Source: Tupaia tana (lineage: Eukaryota > Chordata > Mammalia > Scandentia > Tupaiidae). Taken from it: a stretch of DNA of 64,000 bases. The notes beneath the pieces are model-generated. The model did not search any database. It was not told the origin of the DNA and saw only the letters and a list, made by a program, of their open reading frames with translations. Where the stretch lies: NCBI GenBank assembly GCA_026018925.1, contig JAKSZU010000003.1:192310256-192374255 (forward strand). Reading direction: 5' to 3'. Below, piece after piece: positions 31,056 through 42,800 of this stretch. Made by a program: the position numbers and the translations under genes. The first letter of the stretch is position 1. Every line of letters begins with the position of its first letter.

Positions 31056-32324
31056 AGGCATGAAACTCTAAACGTTAGTATACTACTGAGACGATGGGCT
31101 GATTTCTCTAGATAGTGAGAGGATTATAACATGTGTCCTGAATTTTCCTCTCTTTGAGGCAGAGATAACATTGGTAACAGCTGCAGTTGCTTCTAATGAT
31201 TTAGAGTTATCGTAAAAGCTGCTGGAACAAATTGCAGGACAGTATTGAGGCGTGGTCATGAATCTTCCTAGAGAAGCTGGCCGAAGCCCTTGGGTGGGTC
31301 TTTCTCACCCACTGCTTGCTTTCCCCTCTGCTTTGTAAATCAGACTACATGGGTTTTCTCCAAATAAAATTCTTGATTTTTGGAAAGGAACAGAATGCTT
31401 TAGTTTTTCTTAAAACTGACACATTTAAACAGACATATTTCAAATATATGTGAATTTGTAATGTAAACGAAGTGTTCTTGGTGTGCTTAAAATAGGCCAG
31501 TCTATATTTTCACCAAAATTCTTATTATGGATAATTTTCCATCTCGATTTACCTTGCTATTTAAATGAATTCATCATGATTTTCAATGAAAATAACTGAG
31601 GAAAAGTTATCTGTAAATCCATATTCATAACTCTGTATTCCTTGTCCAGGATTTCTTATGAAGTGATTACAAGAGCCATTTTCTGTCTTTCAAGTCCATT
31701 TCTGCAGAAGAATTTGAATCACCACTGGAATGAATGTGGTAACGAGAGTAGTTCTGTCAACAATCTGTGACACGAGGGAAGGGAGTATAGAAGCTGGACT
31801 GTCTGGACTACGGTTTTGGATGGGGTTGGGGATTTTTTGTTGTTGCCAGAAATCTCAAAGTTCAAAGAGAGTAGAAAACCATATTGATTAGCTCTGGACT
31901 GGTCAAAGACTAGATTTATATTTGAATTTAACTAATGTCTTACACATGGTTTTTTTTTTTGCGTTTAAAAAATTTTGTACCTCTGGTTGTTTAAAGACTA
32001 GAGCCAGCTGAAAGCAATTCCTCTTCTTGTCATTTCTCCTCCAAATCACAGCCATTTACTAGGTAGGTAGATATTAAATCTCTAGCAGCAAAGAGAGTGT
32101 GATGAGCCTAAATGACCCATGATCCCTAAAGTCCTGGTTGGCGCCACGAGTTTCATGGCTTATTTTTCTACCTAAACCTCCCACTCTAAAGGCCACATCC
32201 ACAGGGATCTGGAGAACCAAGCTTGACCGCTTGCCCATATGCCAATTCATTTTTCTCTTGCCTAGCGTATCAAAGGTATTTGGATCTGTTGATGCAAATT
32301 TCAGCCCCAGCAGTTAATGTTCAT
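31056..32324. other. unique AT-rich sequence
   Basis: 1.27 kb with no repeat, exon pair or RNA gene recognised. Confidence 0.35.
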
Positions 32325-32535
32325 TAAAAATGTTACTAGTGTTATTGTGTGCATTATGCCAAGCACTTTACACGTATTATTTACTGAATCCACATGATAC
32401 CCATATCATAGATGAGGAACCTGAGGTTCAGGCAGGTTAGATAACTTGCCTAAGTCCTCAAGGCCAGGATCTAAAATACAGGTGATTTAACCCTGAAGCA
32501 TGTGCTCTTAACCACTATTGAATCATGCTTCCTTT
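32325..32535 (-). mobile_element. MIR-like/L2-end ancient repeat
   Basis: GTGTGCATTATGCCAAGCAC, ATCATAGATGAGGAACCTGA, GGTTAGATAACTTGCCTAAG and GCTCTTAACCACTATTG match the MIR core phrases read as the reverse complement of the element. Confidence 0.65.
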
Positions 32536-32681
32536 CCTCATAGATTCTCATAGGACTTGGGAACTAAAGGAGTTTTGGAAAGGGACAAAGATCTGATGGA
32601 TCTTCTAATAAAGTCGCCTTAAAGCTTCACAGTTATGCATTCATTCAACAATAGTCTGCTCCTGCTTAACTCTTGCAGAAA

Positions 32682-32942
32682 CTTTCTTTCTTTTTTGTTA
32701 TTTGCTATAGGGCATGTACACTTGCTGAAGAGACAAACAGAGAGAGAGGGAAAGCGAGAAATCACCCCCTTGGGGGGTTGGCCATGCAGCAATCCTTTCT
32801 CCTCCATTCTGTTCTCTGGATTTTGGGCAAGTACACACAAGTGCCCAATGTGATTCTCAAGCTGCCAGGTCCACAGTTGGCCATGTGGGAGTCCAGTGCC
32901 TCAACCATCATGCCACCTACTGGACCCAATACTTCCTTTCTT
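32682..32942 (-). mobile_element. SINE-A, old
   Basis: Antisense: TTTGCTATAGGGCATGTAC, CCCCCTTGGGGGGTTGGCC, CACCTACTGGACCC. Imperfect flanks ACTTTCTTTCTTTTT and ACTTCCTTTCTTTTT. Confidence 0.87.
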
Positions 32943-32943
32943 T

Positions 32944-32973
32944 TTAAAAATTTGCCATAGGGTACATGAACTC

Positions 32974-33023
<50 letters not shown>

Positions 33024-33037
33024 ATACATGAACTCAC

Positions 33038-33115
<78 letters not shown>

Positions 33116-33302
33116 GAGAAAACACTCCCCAGGGGTAATGGCTATGCTGCAATCCCTTCTCTATTCTCCTCTTGGGATGGGACTTTGGACACACATGCAT
33201 ATGGGCCTGGCATACTTTTCAAGCCAGTGTGTCAAGAATTTGAACTGTGAACTAGCCATATGGGATCCAGCATCTTAACCATCACGTTACCAGCTAGTCC
33301 CA
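32944..33302 (-). mobile_element. SINE-A, old, with expanded GA tract
   Basis: Antisense; about 359 nt long because the GA tract grew to two blocks (32979-33017, 33038-33111). A duplicated TACATGAACTCAC[C/T]AGAGAG motif sits between them. Ends TTACCAGCTAGTCCC. Confidence 0.87.
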
Positions 33303-34149
33303 GAGCATACTTTCAATTAAAAGTCATAGTTATCACTTCATAGCAGGCACCTTTTCCTGATAAGTTCCTCTTCTACCTCACTGATTTATTGGGTAAGTCT
33401 CCTGTAGCCATGTTTGTATGTTAAACCTATTCCCCCATCTCTTGTCATAACTGAGTGGGTCCCATGCTAGGTCATAACTGACTGCAGAGTCTCCTTGCAT
33501 AATATTGGTATCTTTGGAGAAAAGAATATGCTGGCAGTCAGTCACGAGACTACAATCCCTGTGGGATAGGAAGCATGGCCTTCAGGAGACCTGTCACAGT
33601 GGCCATGGTGGGGCCAGAACTGTTAACCCCTCTGCATCCAATGATCTCTGAACTCTGAAACGGTCCAGAGACTGCTGCAAATATTTGGCACTGCAGAGTC
33701 TTCTACTGAGAATGCACTTCAGGGAATAGAAGAGAGGAGTTTCTTTTTCAGAGACCTCATTTGTGGGGTCCTATCCTTTTGCCTTTGCTCTCTCCAATGT
33801 CTCTCCATCTAACTGGGTAATCAGCTTGCCTAGGGCTGGGAGAGCAATGATAATAGAAATTGGGCAAGCCAGTGTCATTGGCTCAAGCCTGTATTTACTC
33901 TCTATGCAGTAAGTGAAGTCACTCTACTACCTACCATATGGGAGATCTCAACCATCAATTCATTTATCTATCCATCAGGTAACTACAGGTGCATAGTTCA
34001 GGTGTTCATTTCAACCTGACTTGATTTTGCTCATGAATCATGTGTTCATGTTCACCTCCATTTGCTCTTCCTAGTTCCATTCTCCCCTTTGCTCTTGGCC
34101 CAATCATTTCTGATGACTAAGGGAATAACTCTCTCTCTCTGTCTGGATT
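33303..34149. other. unique sequence
   Basis: No repeat or gene recognised. Confidence 0.3.
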
Positions 34150-34603
34150 CTTTTCAGTCATTAAAAAAATTTATTATCTACCTATCATGTCCCTGATACT
34201 ATTCTGGTTATTTAGGATATATTTGTGGACAAAGTAAGTGGATTATCTATATTCCTCCCTGTAGCCATAAATATGACAAAGATATAAATTACCTATGATG
34301 TTAGACATATGTGCTGAGAGGACGAGAAAAGAACAAGATTGTGCAGGTTAAGGGGGATCAGGAGTGTTGGGATGTAGGGGAAAGACAGATGGTCAGGGTG
34401 GACCTCATTGAGAAGCTGAGATAGGAACACTGAAGGAATGGGAAAGTCCATTGAGCAGATATCTGGGGCAAGATTGGGTAGAGAGCACAGTTAGAGCAAA
34501 GACCTCAATGTAGAAGCATGCTTAGTATATCTGAGCAACAGGGAGGGATCTGGAAAGAGGAAAGAAGAGAGTGTTGGAAGAAGATAGAGTGCCGACTAGT
34601 TTT

Positions 34604-34866
34604 TTTTTTTTTGGAGAGACGTTTTCGCTATAGGGCGTGTGCACTTGCCAGACAGACAGAGAGAAACATAGAGACAGAAAGCGAGAAATCACCCCCCAGG
34701 GGGGATGGCCATGCCGCAATCCCTTCTCCTCCATTCTCCTCTCGGGATCTTGGGCACGCACGCACACGTGCCCGGCATGAGTTTTAAGCTACCGGGTCTG
34801 GGACGCGAACTGCGGTCGACTACGTGGGAGTCCAGCAACATAGCCATTACACTAACTGCTGGTCCC
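34604..34866 (-). mobile_element. SINE-A, A1/A2 intermediate, in L2
   Basis: Antisense. It combines A2-type GACGCGAAC (box B) with A1-type GGCCATGCC and GGTCCC, so it is an intermediate or a gene-conversion product. Confidence 0.92.
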
Positions 34867-34920
34867 AAGACTTTGGTTTTCACACTGAGAAAAATGGGAA
34901 GTTATTAAAGAATTATCGTG

Positions 34921-35072
34921 GGATCGGCAGGTGGTGTGGTGGTTAAGGGCACTCGATTCCCACGTGACTGACTGCAGTTCAAGTCCCAGACCTGACAGCT
35001 TTCTTCCTCTCTGTCTCTCTCTCTGTCCCAAATAAATAAATAAATAAAGTTAAAAAGATAATTCTTAAAAAA
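34921..35072 (+). mobile_element. SINE-B, in L2
   Basis: GGGATCGGCAGGTGGTGTGG, box B AGTTCAAGTCC, AATAAATAAATAAATAAAG, TAATTCTTAAAAAA; lacks the GGTCAAATT phrase. Confidence 0.85.
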
Positions 35073-35167
35073 AGAAAAAAGTTATCCTAAGAGAAAAGGG
35101 GAGGGTGGGAGATACTAAAAGGTTTGATTAGAGAAGCAATATAATCTAAAGTATACACACACATATA

Positions 35168-35297
35168 TATATTTTTACATTTATTTATTTATCTATTTAT
35201 TCATTGTAATTTTCAAGCTGCCATGTTGGGACTCAAACCATGGTAGGCCACGTGGGAATCCAGTGCCTCAACCACTGTATCATCTGCTGGCCCTGAG
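35168..35297 (-). mobile_element. SINE head fragment with A/T tail, in L2
   Basis: ATTGTAATTTTCAAGCTGCC, GGACTCAAACCATGG, ATCATCTGCTGGCCC: head plus short tail, no CT tract. Confidence 0.78.
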
Positions 35298-36194
35298 GTA
35301 CAGTTTGAAAGGATCATTGTGGCGGCTGTGTTGAAGGCTAGAGTGGGAGCAGGGGGCCTTGATAGGAGGCTAGCACAGTAACCTAGATGAGAGATGATGG
35401 ACTTTGACCAGACAGCAACAGTAAAGGAGCTTAAGAAGTGGTTGGATTCTGGCTGCATTTCGAAGGTAGTATCCATTCCTGCCAGATCTGATGTGCATAT
35501 GAGAGAACGGCAGAAGCCAAGGACGACTCTCCTTTTCTGGCCTGAGCACCTGGAAGAATGGAGTTACCAAGAGTCGTGATGGAAAGGCTGTGAGTAGATC
35601 AAGGTTAGGGGAACATGTCAAGAGTTTTGAATATCTGGAGTTTGGAGACATGGAGCAGACAGCTGGCTACTTGAGACTAGAGTTCAGGAAAGAGGTCTGG
35701 AGCTAGAGATCTAGATGTAGAGGTTATGGGCATATTGATGGTATCTGGATTAATGAATTGAAGTCTGAGCTCTGGGCACCTCATTTATGGTGAGGGAAAA
35801 ACGAAGCAACAAGGGAAAAAGACCAAGAAGGTTTGGAGCAGTGCGGTAGGAGGAAAACTGAGAGAGTGAGATGTTCTGAGGTGACCATTAGTGAAGAAAC
35901 CTTATCGAGGAGGAAACGGTCAATTATATCAGATGGTATTGACCTCTTAGATACGAGCTGAGAATTGACCATTGGCTTTAGCAATACAGAAGTTATGGTA
36001 ACCTTGACAACAGTGATTTCAGTGGAGTGATGGGGATATAAACTTGACTTGGGGTTAGTTTAAGACAGAACTGGAGGAGATGAATTGGATACAGTAAGTA
36101 TAAATTATTCTTTTGAGGAATTGGCTGTAAAGCGGAACAAACTAATGGGCAGAGACTGCCAAAGGAAGTATGGTCATTAAAAGGCTTCATTGTT

Positions 36195-36463
36195 TTTGTT
36201 TATAGAGTGAGATTTTTACTACAGGGTGCTTGCACTCACTGGAGAGAGAGAGAGAGAGAGAGACAGAGAGACCAAAAGAGAGAAATCACTTCCCAGAGGG
36301 GATAGCCACACTACAATCCCTTCTCCTCCATGCTCATCCTGGGACCTTGGGCATGCACGTACACATGCCAGTGTGAGTTTTAAGCCACCCAGTCTGAGAC
36401 TCGAACCATGGTCGACTACGTAAAGTCCAGTGATGTAACTATTATGCTATCTACTGATCCCTA
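36195..36463 (-). mobile_element. SINE-A
   Basis: Antisense: GATTTTTACTACAGGGTGC, GA tract, CTTCCCAGAGGGGATAGCC, CTATCTACTGATCCC. Confidence 0.87.
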
Positions 36464-36473
36464 GGCTTTGTTT

Positions 36474-36983
36474 ATCTATTTAGAGAGATTTTTGCTATAG
36501 GGTGCATGAGAGACAGAAAGCAAGAAATCACACCCCCGAGGGGATGTCCACACTGCAGGTCCTTCCCCTCCATTCTCCTCTTGAGACTTTGGGCATGCAC
36601 ACACATGTGCCCAGAGTGAGTTTTTTGTTTTTGTTTTTGTGTTTTTGAGAGATTTTTTGCTACAGGGCACAAATGCTTGCCAGAGAGACAGAGAGACAGA
36701 AAGTGAGACATCACTCCCCCTGGCGGATGGCCACGCTGCAATCTCTTCTCCTCCAGTCTCCTCTCAGGATCTTACGGACACAAGCACACACATCCAGTGT
36801 GAGTTTCAAGTCGTCAGATCCGGGACCTGAACCATGGTCAACTATGTGGGAGTCCAGTGACATACCATTATGCCATTTGCTGGTCTCTCAGTGTGAGTTT
36901 TAAGCCACAGGGTCTGGGACTCGAACCATGGTTGACTACATGGGAGTTCAGCCACATAACCACTACGCCATCTGCTGGTCCCA
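36474..36983 (-). mobile_element. SINE-A, split by another SINE-A
   Basis: Antisense. First half to CCAGAGTGAGTTTTTTG (36624), second half from CAGTGTGAGTTTTAAGCC (36889) to CATCTGCTGGTCCC. The AGTGAGTTTT phrase is duplicated around the guest. Confidence 0.87.
36625..36888 (-). mobile_element. SINE-A nested in SINE-A
   Basis: Antisense guest: GAGATTTTTTGCTACAGGGC, CCCCCTGGCGGATGGCCACG, CATTTGCTGGTCTC. Confidence 0.87.
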
Positions 36984-37108
36984 GCTTCATTTATTTTTAA
37001 GATGTAAGAAATAATAGCATGCTTGTGTGCTGATGGAAACGATCTAGTAGAGAGTGTCAATTTGGTGTAGAGGATAAAAGGAAAAATCATAGGGATTTTT
37101 TTTCTCTC

Positions 37109-37335
37109 ATGCAGGTGACATGGAGGTTAAGGTGGCTAGATCCCACACAGATAACTCTACGGTTTGAACCTGATGGCTTGAGAATCATGTCGGGTACATT
37201 TGCATACGTGCCCAAAGTCCCAAGAGGAGAACGAAGGAGAAGGGATTGCTGTGTAGTCATCCCCCTTGTGATTTCTCACTTTCCCTCTCTCTCTCTGTCC
37301 CTATAACAAAAAAAAAGAAAAGAAAAAAGGAAAAA
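37109..37335 (+). mobile_element. SINE-A, old
   Basis: AGGTGACATGGAGGTTAAGG, CCCAAAGTCCCAAGAGGAG, then a deletion of the GGTGAGCACAC segment before CCCTATAACAAAAA. Confidence 0.8.
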
Positions 37336-37635
37336 TTGCTGAAGCAATCTCATTGTGCAGGTAGATTGGATGGAATGTATAAGAGGAGGGATTTGCTGGA
37401 TGGGAGGGTAATAGGCAAAGTAAGAAGTACAGCTTCTGCTTGGGGGATAACTGTGGTGCTGAGAATGGGCCGAGTTCTCTGTGAGACTGAGCATGTGGCT
37501 GTGTGTTGTCTTCTCGGTGTGTCAGCCACAGGTGTGGAGGTGTGGAGTGAGCAGAAGTTGGATTTGACTAAGTCTATTAAAACTCCAGTGAGTATGACAA
37601 GAAAGAAAGAGGCAAGGGGTTGAATACAAAAATTA
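37336..37635. other. unique or L2-like sequence
   Basis: G-rich plus strand with GGATTTGCTGGATGGGAGG; may be a decayed L2, not certain. Confidence 0.25.
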
Positions 37636-37639
37636 TAGA

Positions 37640-37770
37640 CTATTGCTTTAGACTAAGCTACTGGATTGGGCCCCGATGAACTAGACCGAAATGGAGTCAC
37701 TTGTGCTATCGTGCCACATCGTCAAACAACTAAAACTTGAAGGAAGCAGATCTTTTTTCTTTCTTTCTTT

Positions 37771-37802
<32 letters not shown>

Positions 37803-38272
37803 TTTTTTGAGCACAGGAGGTTCTGATCCACCTGAGTCAGCACTCTAAGAAAATAAACTTATGCACATCTTGTGGCTTTCTTAGGAATGTGAACTGTTGG
37901 TCCACCTCATCCCTTGGCACCAGGCATCTGAAATAAGGCATCTAAAATAGCTTGAGATGCTGCCAAAATGTCACCAGACGTTTTGTCTATGGACATCTTT
38001 ACTGCCTAAATACATTCCCCCTTTACCTTCCATTAGTCACGTAGCCCTGCATTCCTTTCTAACTTTAACAGAAGCCCCTCTCTGAGTATTTTAATTGCCC
38101 TGTAGTAATTTAGAAACTGTGTCTTTCTAAACCGTCGCTCTTGTTCTCTTGCCTTTGGAACACTTATTCAGCTATACCCAAATCTGTGCTTCCCAGGGTG
38201 TGATCCATATAAAGCTTCAAATAAAGCGTCTTACTTCTTACAGGCTCAGTGTCTGAAATTCATCGGCAGCAG
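37640..38272 (+). mobile_element. possible solitary retroviral LTR
   Basis: A 600-bp unit has TATAAAGC (38209), AATAAA (38220) and then GTGTCTGAAATTCATCGGCA about 25-45 nt on, laid out like U3-R-U5 of a gammaretrovirus-type LTR. A T-rich tract (37755-37809) interrupts it. No primer-binding site or retroviral genes follow. The ends are not defined by an exact target duplication, so this is tentative. Confidence 0.35.
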
Positions 38273-38344
38273 AAGGGGTAATGATTATATGGCTGACTGT
38301 GAAATTTACATTGGGGCAGGAGGAGGATAGAAACGTCAAAGGAA

Positions 38345-38530
38345 TAGGCAGGCCAGCCATGCCGAGGCAACATGATAGGTCCCGGGTTCGTGTCCTGAGG
38401 TCTCCCTAAACATGTTTAGCATGCTTTCATGTGCTTGTGATCCTGGCTGGCTGAGACTGGAGAGGCAGATCACAGCATGAAAACTCTGCTGAGGCCTCTC
38501 TCTCTCTCTCTCATGAAATAAATAAAAAAT
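38345..38530 (+). mobile_element. SINE-C
   Basis: GGTCCCGGGTTCGTGTCCTG (box-B region), CCTGGCTGGCTGAGACTGG, CACAGCATGAAAACTCTGC, CT tract, ATGAAATAAATAAAAAATT. Best-kept box B of the family. Confidence 0.62.
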
Positions 38531-38598
38531 TAGGCAACTGTGAAGTCAAGTGAAAGCAATAGGCTGGAGGTTCTGGTGTGATCGAAAGATGGTGAGTG

Positions 38599-38773
38599 GA
38601 GCCAGCAGGTGGCATGCTGGTTAAAGGCACTGGATTCCCACACGGGTGACCACGGTTTGAGTCCCAGACCTGGCTGCTTGCTTTCTCGCTTTCCCTTTCT
38701 CTCTCTGGTCAAATTAAAAAATAATAATAATAACAAATGGAATGAAATAAGTCAATAATTCTTTTTTAAAAAG
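38599..38773 (+). mobile_element. SINE-B
   Basis: GGAGCCAGCAGGTGGCATGC, box B GGTTTGAGTCC, GGTCAAATTAAAAAATAAT, GTCAATAATTCTTTTTTAAA. Confidence 0.88.
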
Positions 38774-39804
38774 ATAGTAAGGATTGGGTGTGGAGGTAAA
38801 CTAGAAAGACAGGAGGCTGCAGTGAGAGAGTGGGAAGCATGGGATTGAGAGTATGGAGAGTTGCTCTTGTCATGCGTGTGGGTTGAGTGGAGAGACGTTT
38901 ATTTGGTGGGGAGGAGTCTAAGGAATTGAGAGGCTCAAGTGATGGAAAGGTCATCTATATGTATCTAGAGGTATATTGAAGTCATTAAAAATTAAGACAG
39001 TTTTGGAGTGTGAGAGAAAATCAGGATCTGAAGTAATTGAATGATGACCCCTAAGGGTCAGGAGAGGACAGTAGAGATGTATATAATCTGACATGAAATC
39101 CAATGTGAGATGCGAGGATTTATGGAGGAGCAGAAGAGGTTTCTGAAAATGACAGTGAGGAGTATGAAGGACATCTATCTGGTGAGAGAAAAAAACAGCC
39201 CCTGCTTGAGAAGGCTGTGGGGAATGGAGTAGACTCAGTGGGCAGCAGGTATCCCAAGGGAAAAGAAGTAAAGAGGCCATTCAGAAAACAGGTTGAGGAT
39301 AATGGAGATTGTGCTGATTATGAATTATGGGGCATGGAGGAAGGGTTTCAAAAGTTGGGGAGGATGGGAGGAGGCCACAGAATAGGGGAAAGGCAGTGCT
39401 TCATGGGAATCAGGGAGCTGGAGATGAGGTGATCTGGGGGCCAGGAGCTTTGGGGACTGGGAGAGGACAGGAGCAAGGACACAGTGGATTAGTACCTTGC
39501 ATGCAAGGTGATGATGACGGCAAAGCTGTAAGCATTCGGATTCAGGAGTTTCAGGAACCCCTTCTTTTCCTGCTGACCGGGAAGGTTCTAAGAGGCTTTT
39601 TCTGAATAGACTATGCCCCTGACCCAGCCTGGCAACTCCCTGCAGGGGCCTCTCCTTCTCTTTTATTCTCTAATGTGTCACAATTTTGGTGACAAATACC
39701 ATAGCAGTTACTATACTCAGCAGTTGCAACAATTCCCATATTGCTGTATTACTCACTAGCTTTAAAAGTTCTGATAGATTTTCCTTTCTCAGATTACTGA
39801 GTTT
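38774..39804. other. unique sequence, possibly very old repeat
   Basis: Plus strand unusually G/A-rich through 39620. Some phrases are L2-like but I could not anchor them. No exon pair. Confidence 0.3.
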
Positions 39805-39805
39805 C

Positions 39806-40064
39806 CTGTTTCCTTTTCTTTTCTTTTCTTTCTTTTTTTACTCACGAAAGTGTGGGAGAGAGAGAACACCCCCCCCCCCCCCCCAAGGTGGGATGGCCAC
39901 ACAGCAACCACAATTTCTACTCCATTATCCTCTGGGGATTTTGGGCAAGCACACACATGTGCTTGGTGTGATTTTCAAGCCTCTGGGTCTGGATTCGAAC
40001 TGCACAGCCAGTCATGCAGTGCCCAGTTGCCTCCATATCACCTGGTGGCCCCATCCTGTTTCTT
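39806..40064 (-). mobile_element. SINE-A, old
   Basis: Antisense; centre expanded to C16 (39869-39884), GGATTCGAACTGCACAGCC, CACCTGGTGGCCCC. CCTGTTTC flanks both sides. Confidence 0.83.
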
Positions 40065-40914
40065 TAAAGGCCCTAAAAGTACTTCTTTACATCCCTCCTC
40101 CCCAAAGTACACATCTGGAGGTCTGTTGTTGCCCTTGTCACATGGGCTGCTGCCCAAACACTTCTGAGTTCACATGTTCACAGAGCCTAAACCCAGGTCA
40201 GCATTTGGGAAGGCTGAGGCAGCCTATCAGAAAGGTCCTCCCGAGGTTTCTGAACATTCACACAAAACCTTCTCTTACCCTGCCCTGCCCCTCTCTGCCT
40301 CTGCAATAAACTGCTTTGGCAGGAAGAGCCTGCAAATTCAGGGAAGACAGCTTTCGCTCATGTGGGCCTTTCAGAGAACACAGCTGCTCACCATCTTGGT
40401 GAATGAGGTTGTGCTCCAATTCCTGGCTGCCCAGGCCCAAGTTAATCACTTGGGCCTCATCTTCATTCAGCTCCACTTCTGGCCTGGTCAAAAGCCAGAC
40501 CCATTCCTTTGGGCTCACTCATAGCCTGAGTTGCAGGCATCTAATCACCTCCAGGCTTTGCCTCTGTCCATGACCCAAGGCACTTCCAGAAAGGTGCAGG
40601 GAAGGGGGCTCAGGAGGCTAAGAAAAGCTTGGTGTTCGTTGAGTTAAATGAAAGGATGAGTTCTTAGAAACAGGTGATGTTTCTCTCTAGTTTCATGAAA
40701 AATGTTTGAACACCAATTTCTCATCTTGTGGTTTTCTAGAATCCTAGACATATTCTCTGTTGTGTTCTGCCATGCCTAATCCCTTGCCTGAGGAAGTTGC
40801 ACTTCTCTGCTTGATTTATCTCAATTGATTTCCCTTAACAGTTTTCAGGAAAAGATTTTCATACTGGGATTGAGCAAACTCAATAGTTACCTACTTAGTG
40901 AATACTTGCATTAA
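40065..40914. other. unique sequence
   Basis: Start of the 7.5 kb zone without SINE-A/B. A 116-codon frame (40174-40524, +) has no recognisable feature. Confidence 0.3.
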
Positions 40915-40933
40915 TTTTTTTCTTTATTCATTA

Positions 40934-40969
<36 letters not shown>

Positions 40970-41160
40970 CTGACACCGAGAGAGGCAGAGATCCCTCCAC
41001 CATGTTTGGTAATACCACAATCCATTTCTTCCAGTCCTTCCACCCATCAAGTCTTGGGCACCCTGCACATGCCCAATGTGTTTCAGGTTGACTGGGCCAG
41101 GGATTCAAATTGACGACCACGTGTGATCCAGCTTCTCCTAAGCAACACATTGCTGCTGTG
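40915..41160 (-). mobile_element. SINE-D with (GT)n
   Basis: ATTCATTATAGTGTG, (GT)n 40936-40968, CCCTCCACCATGTTTGGTAA, CCCAATGTGTTTCAGG, GTGATCCAGCTTCTCCTAAG. Confidence 0.62.
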
Positions 41161-41814
41161 CTGGAATGGGGGGTGCCACGCAGCAGGGTGAGGGTAAAAG
41201 ACAGGGTGAGATGACAGAGACTGTGCTGACATGACAGGGTACGTGTCAGTGAGGCCAGATCTTCAGATAGAGGGGGGAGAAGCTAAAACGTCTAGATATT
41301 TTGGTTGGGTGAAACCTCCCAATTTAAATTTTTTGGTAATTAATTCAACTGTTAGAAGATGCTGAAAACCAGATAAAATATATCTTTAGGTCACCTTGGT
41401 CTATAGATATCAGTGACCCATATACATTTAAGCACACATCTGGTTCTGTGTGAGCACAATGACTCTTGTATGGTTGGTTTTTAGCAAAAATGCCATTTGG
41501 GCTGCATTGTGGTCCCAAAATCACAACAGCAGGGCTGGTCGGGGGCTGACTCTGGCCTTAGCGACTTTCAACTAGTCCTTTTGGAATCATAGTCCTGAGG
41601 ACGTTTGCTCCTCTGTCTACTGTGGCCTTCAAGTAGGTTTCCATGGTTCAAGAAAGCCATCAAGTTCAATGGGACTGCATTGCAATCCCTCAGATTGCTA
41701 TAGGAACAGATGTGTAATAGCGAGGCCTCCCCCACTGCAGAAGACAGCAGAAGGTTGCAGGCGTCATTTCCAACTCTAATCAGAGAGACCAGCAAAGTTT
41801 ATTATCTTATAGCA
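41161..41814. other. unique sequence
   Basis: Nothing recognised. Confidence 0.3.
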
Positions 41815-42008
41815 CAGTTTCAACATGTGACCTGTGGATCAGATTTCTGAGTTCAAACCTCTCCACTACTAACCGGATGTCCTTGGGTAAGTTAATTAGC
41901 CTCTCTGAACTCCTTTTCCTATTCTGTAAAAGGGGGAATTAATAGCATCTTCTAAGCAGGATTCAGTGAGATGGCACTTGCAAAGTGCTTCCTTAGCACT
42001 GTGTCCAA
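41815..42008 (+). mobile_element. MIR
   Basis: GAGTTCAAACCTCTCCACTA, CCTTGGGTAAGTTAATTAGC, CTCTCTGAACTCCTTTTCC, AAAGTGCTTCCTTAGCACTG: full core and 3' end. Confidence 0.82.
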
Positions 42009-42800
42009 AAAGTAAGCTCCCCCATTGGAAAAGAGATGTGACTTCATTTTTAGAAGACTTACTCACTCTGTTTTAAATAGGGATTTATTTATTTAGTTAA
42101 AGCTTATTTTTACAGCCACATCTGAACACTAGTGGTTCAGCTGTTTCATTCATCATTTTCAAACTTGCCTTGTTCTTTCTAACCTTTCCCAGAGTCAACA
42201 GGTCTCTGAATACCCTGGAGAAAATTTTATATTTGAGCCCCTTAGCCCCAGATGGTAAGATTTCATTAACCCTTTTTCTCAGTGGAATCTCTTGCTGCCC
42301 AACAGGCTCCTCTTCCATGACCTGCACCACAGCCAGTCCCAGGTCCAGGAGACCCTACTCAGAAAGTCCCACTTGGCTCCTGGAAACCAGGCAGCCGGAA
42401 GAGAACAACTTTGTTTTCCAGTGGAGTGATCTCCCCTCTTCGCATATGCTTTCAGCTACTTCCTTCCCCCTCTCTTAGGTCTCCTCTGCCTTCAACTTTT
42501 TTTTTTTTTTCTGAAACAAAAAGTGCGATCACAAATTTAAAATCAAAATTTAAATTGTAAAATCTGATTTAGGTTGTTGCCTTCCAACCAAAAGCAGAAT
42601 CCATTTCGAAAGAGGAGCCAGCATTTCTTGATGACTGGACCGAGTGTGGGAGACTTTTTTTTCTAAAATACCAGGAGGAGGGAGGGGTCTCCGACTGGGA
42701 GTTAAGGAGGTGGGCCCAGAGCAGAGGGCAGACCCTCAGGTTGGGCAGTCAAGGGTTCTGAGGAAAAGGGGCAGCCAGGTCTACGAACTGATGAAGTCTG
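42009..42800. other. unique sequence flanking the CpG-rich zone
   Basis: No repeat recognised. Several open frames (up to 157 codons at 42644-43117) lack any family signal. Confidence 0.3.

Larger units (their letters stand above)
34150..35970 (-). mobile_element. L2, long antisense copy, split by three SINEs
   Basis: CCCTGATACTATTCTGG, AGGGTGGACCTCATTGAGAA, GAAAGGATCATTGTGGCGGC, GAAGTGGTTGGATTCTGGC and TGGGCATATTGATGGTATC run in the order of reverse-complemented L2 (3' end through ORF2). Decayed; no usable frame. Confidence 0.65.

Noticed and set aside
32970-33111. CRISPR-like or satellite array
   Set aside because: It is a GA microsatellite inside a SINE; there are no spacers or regular units.
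39686-40309. 207-codon plus-strand frame
   Set aside because: Its centre is an antisense SINE-A, including the C16 run read as prolines.
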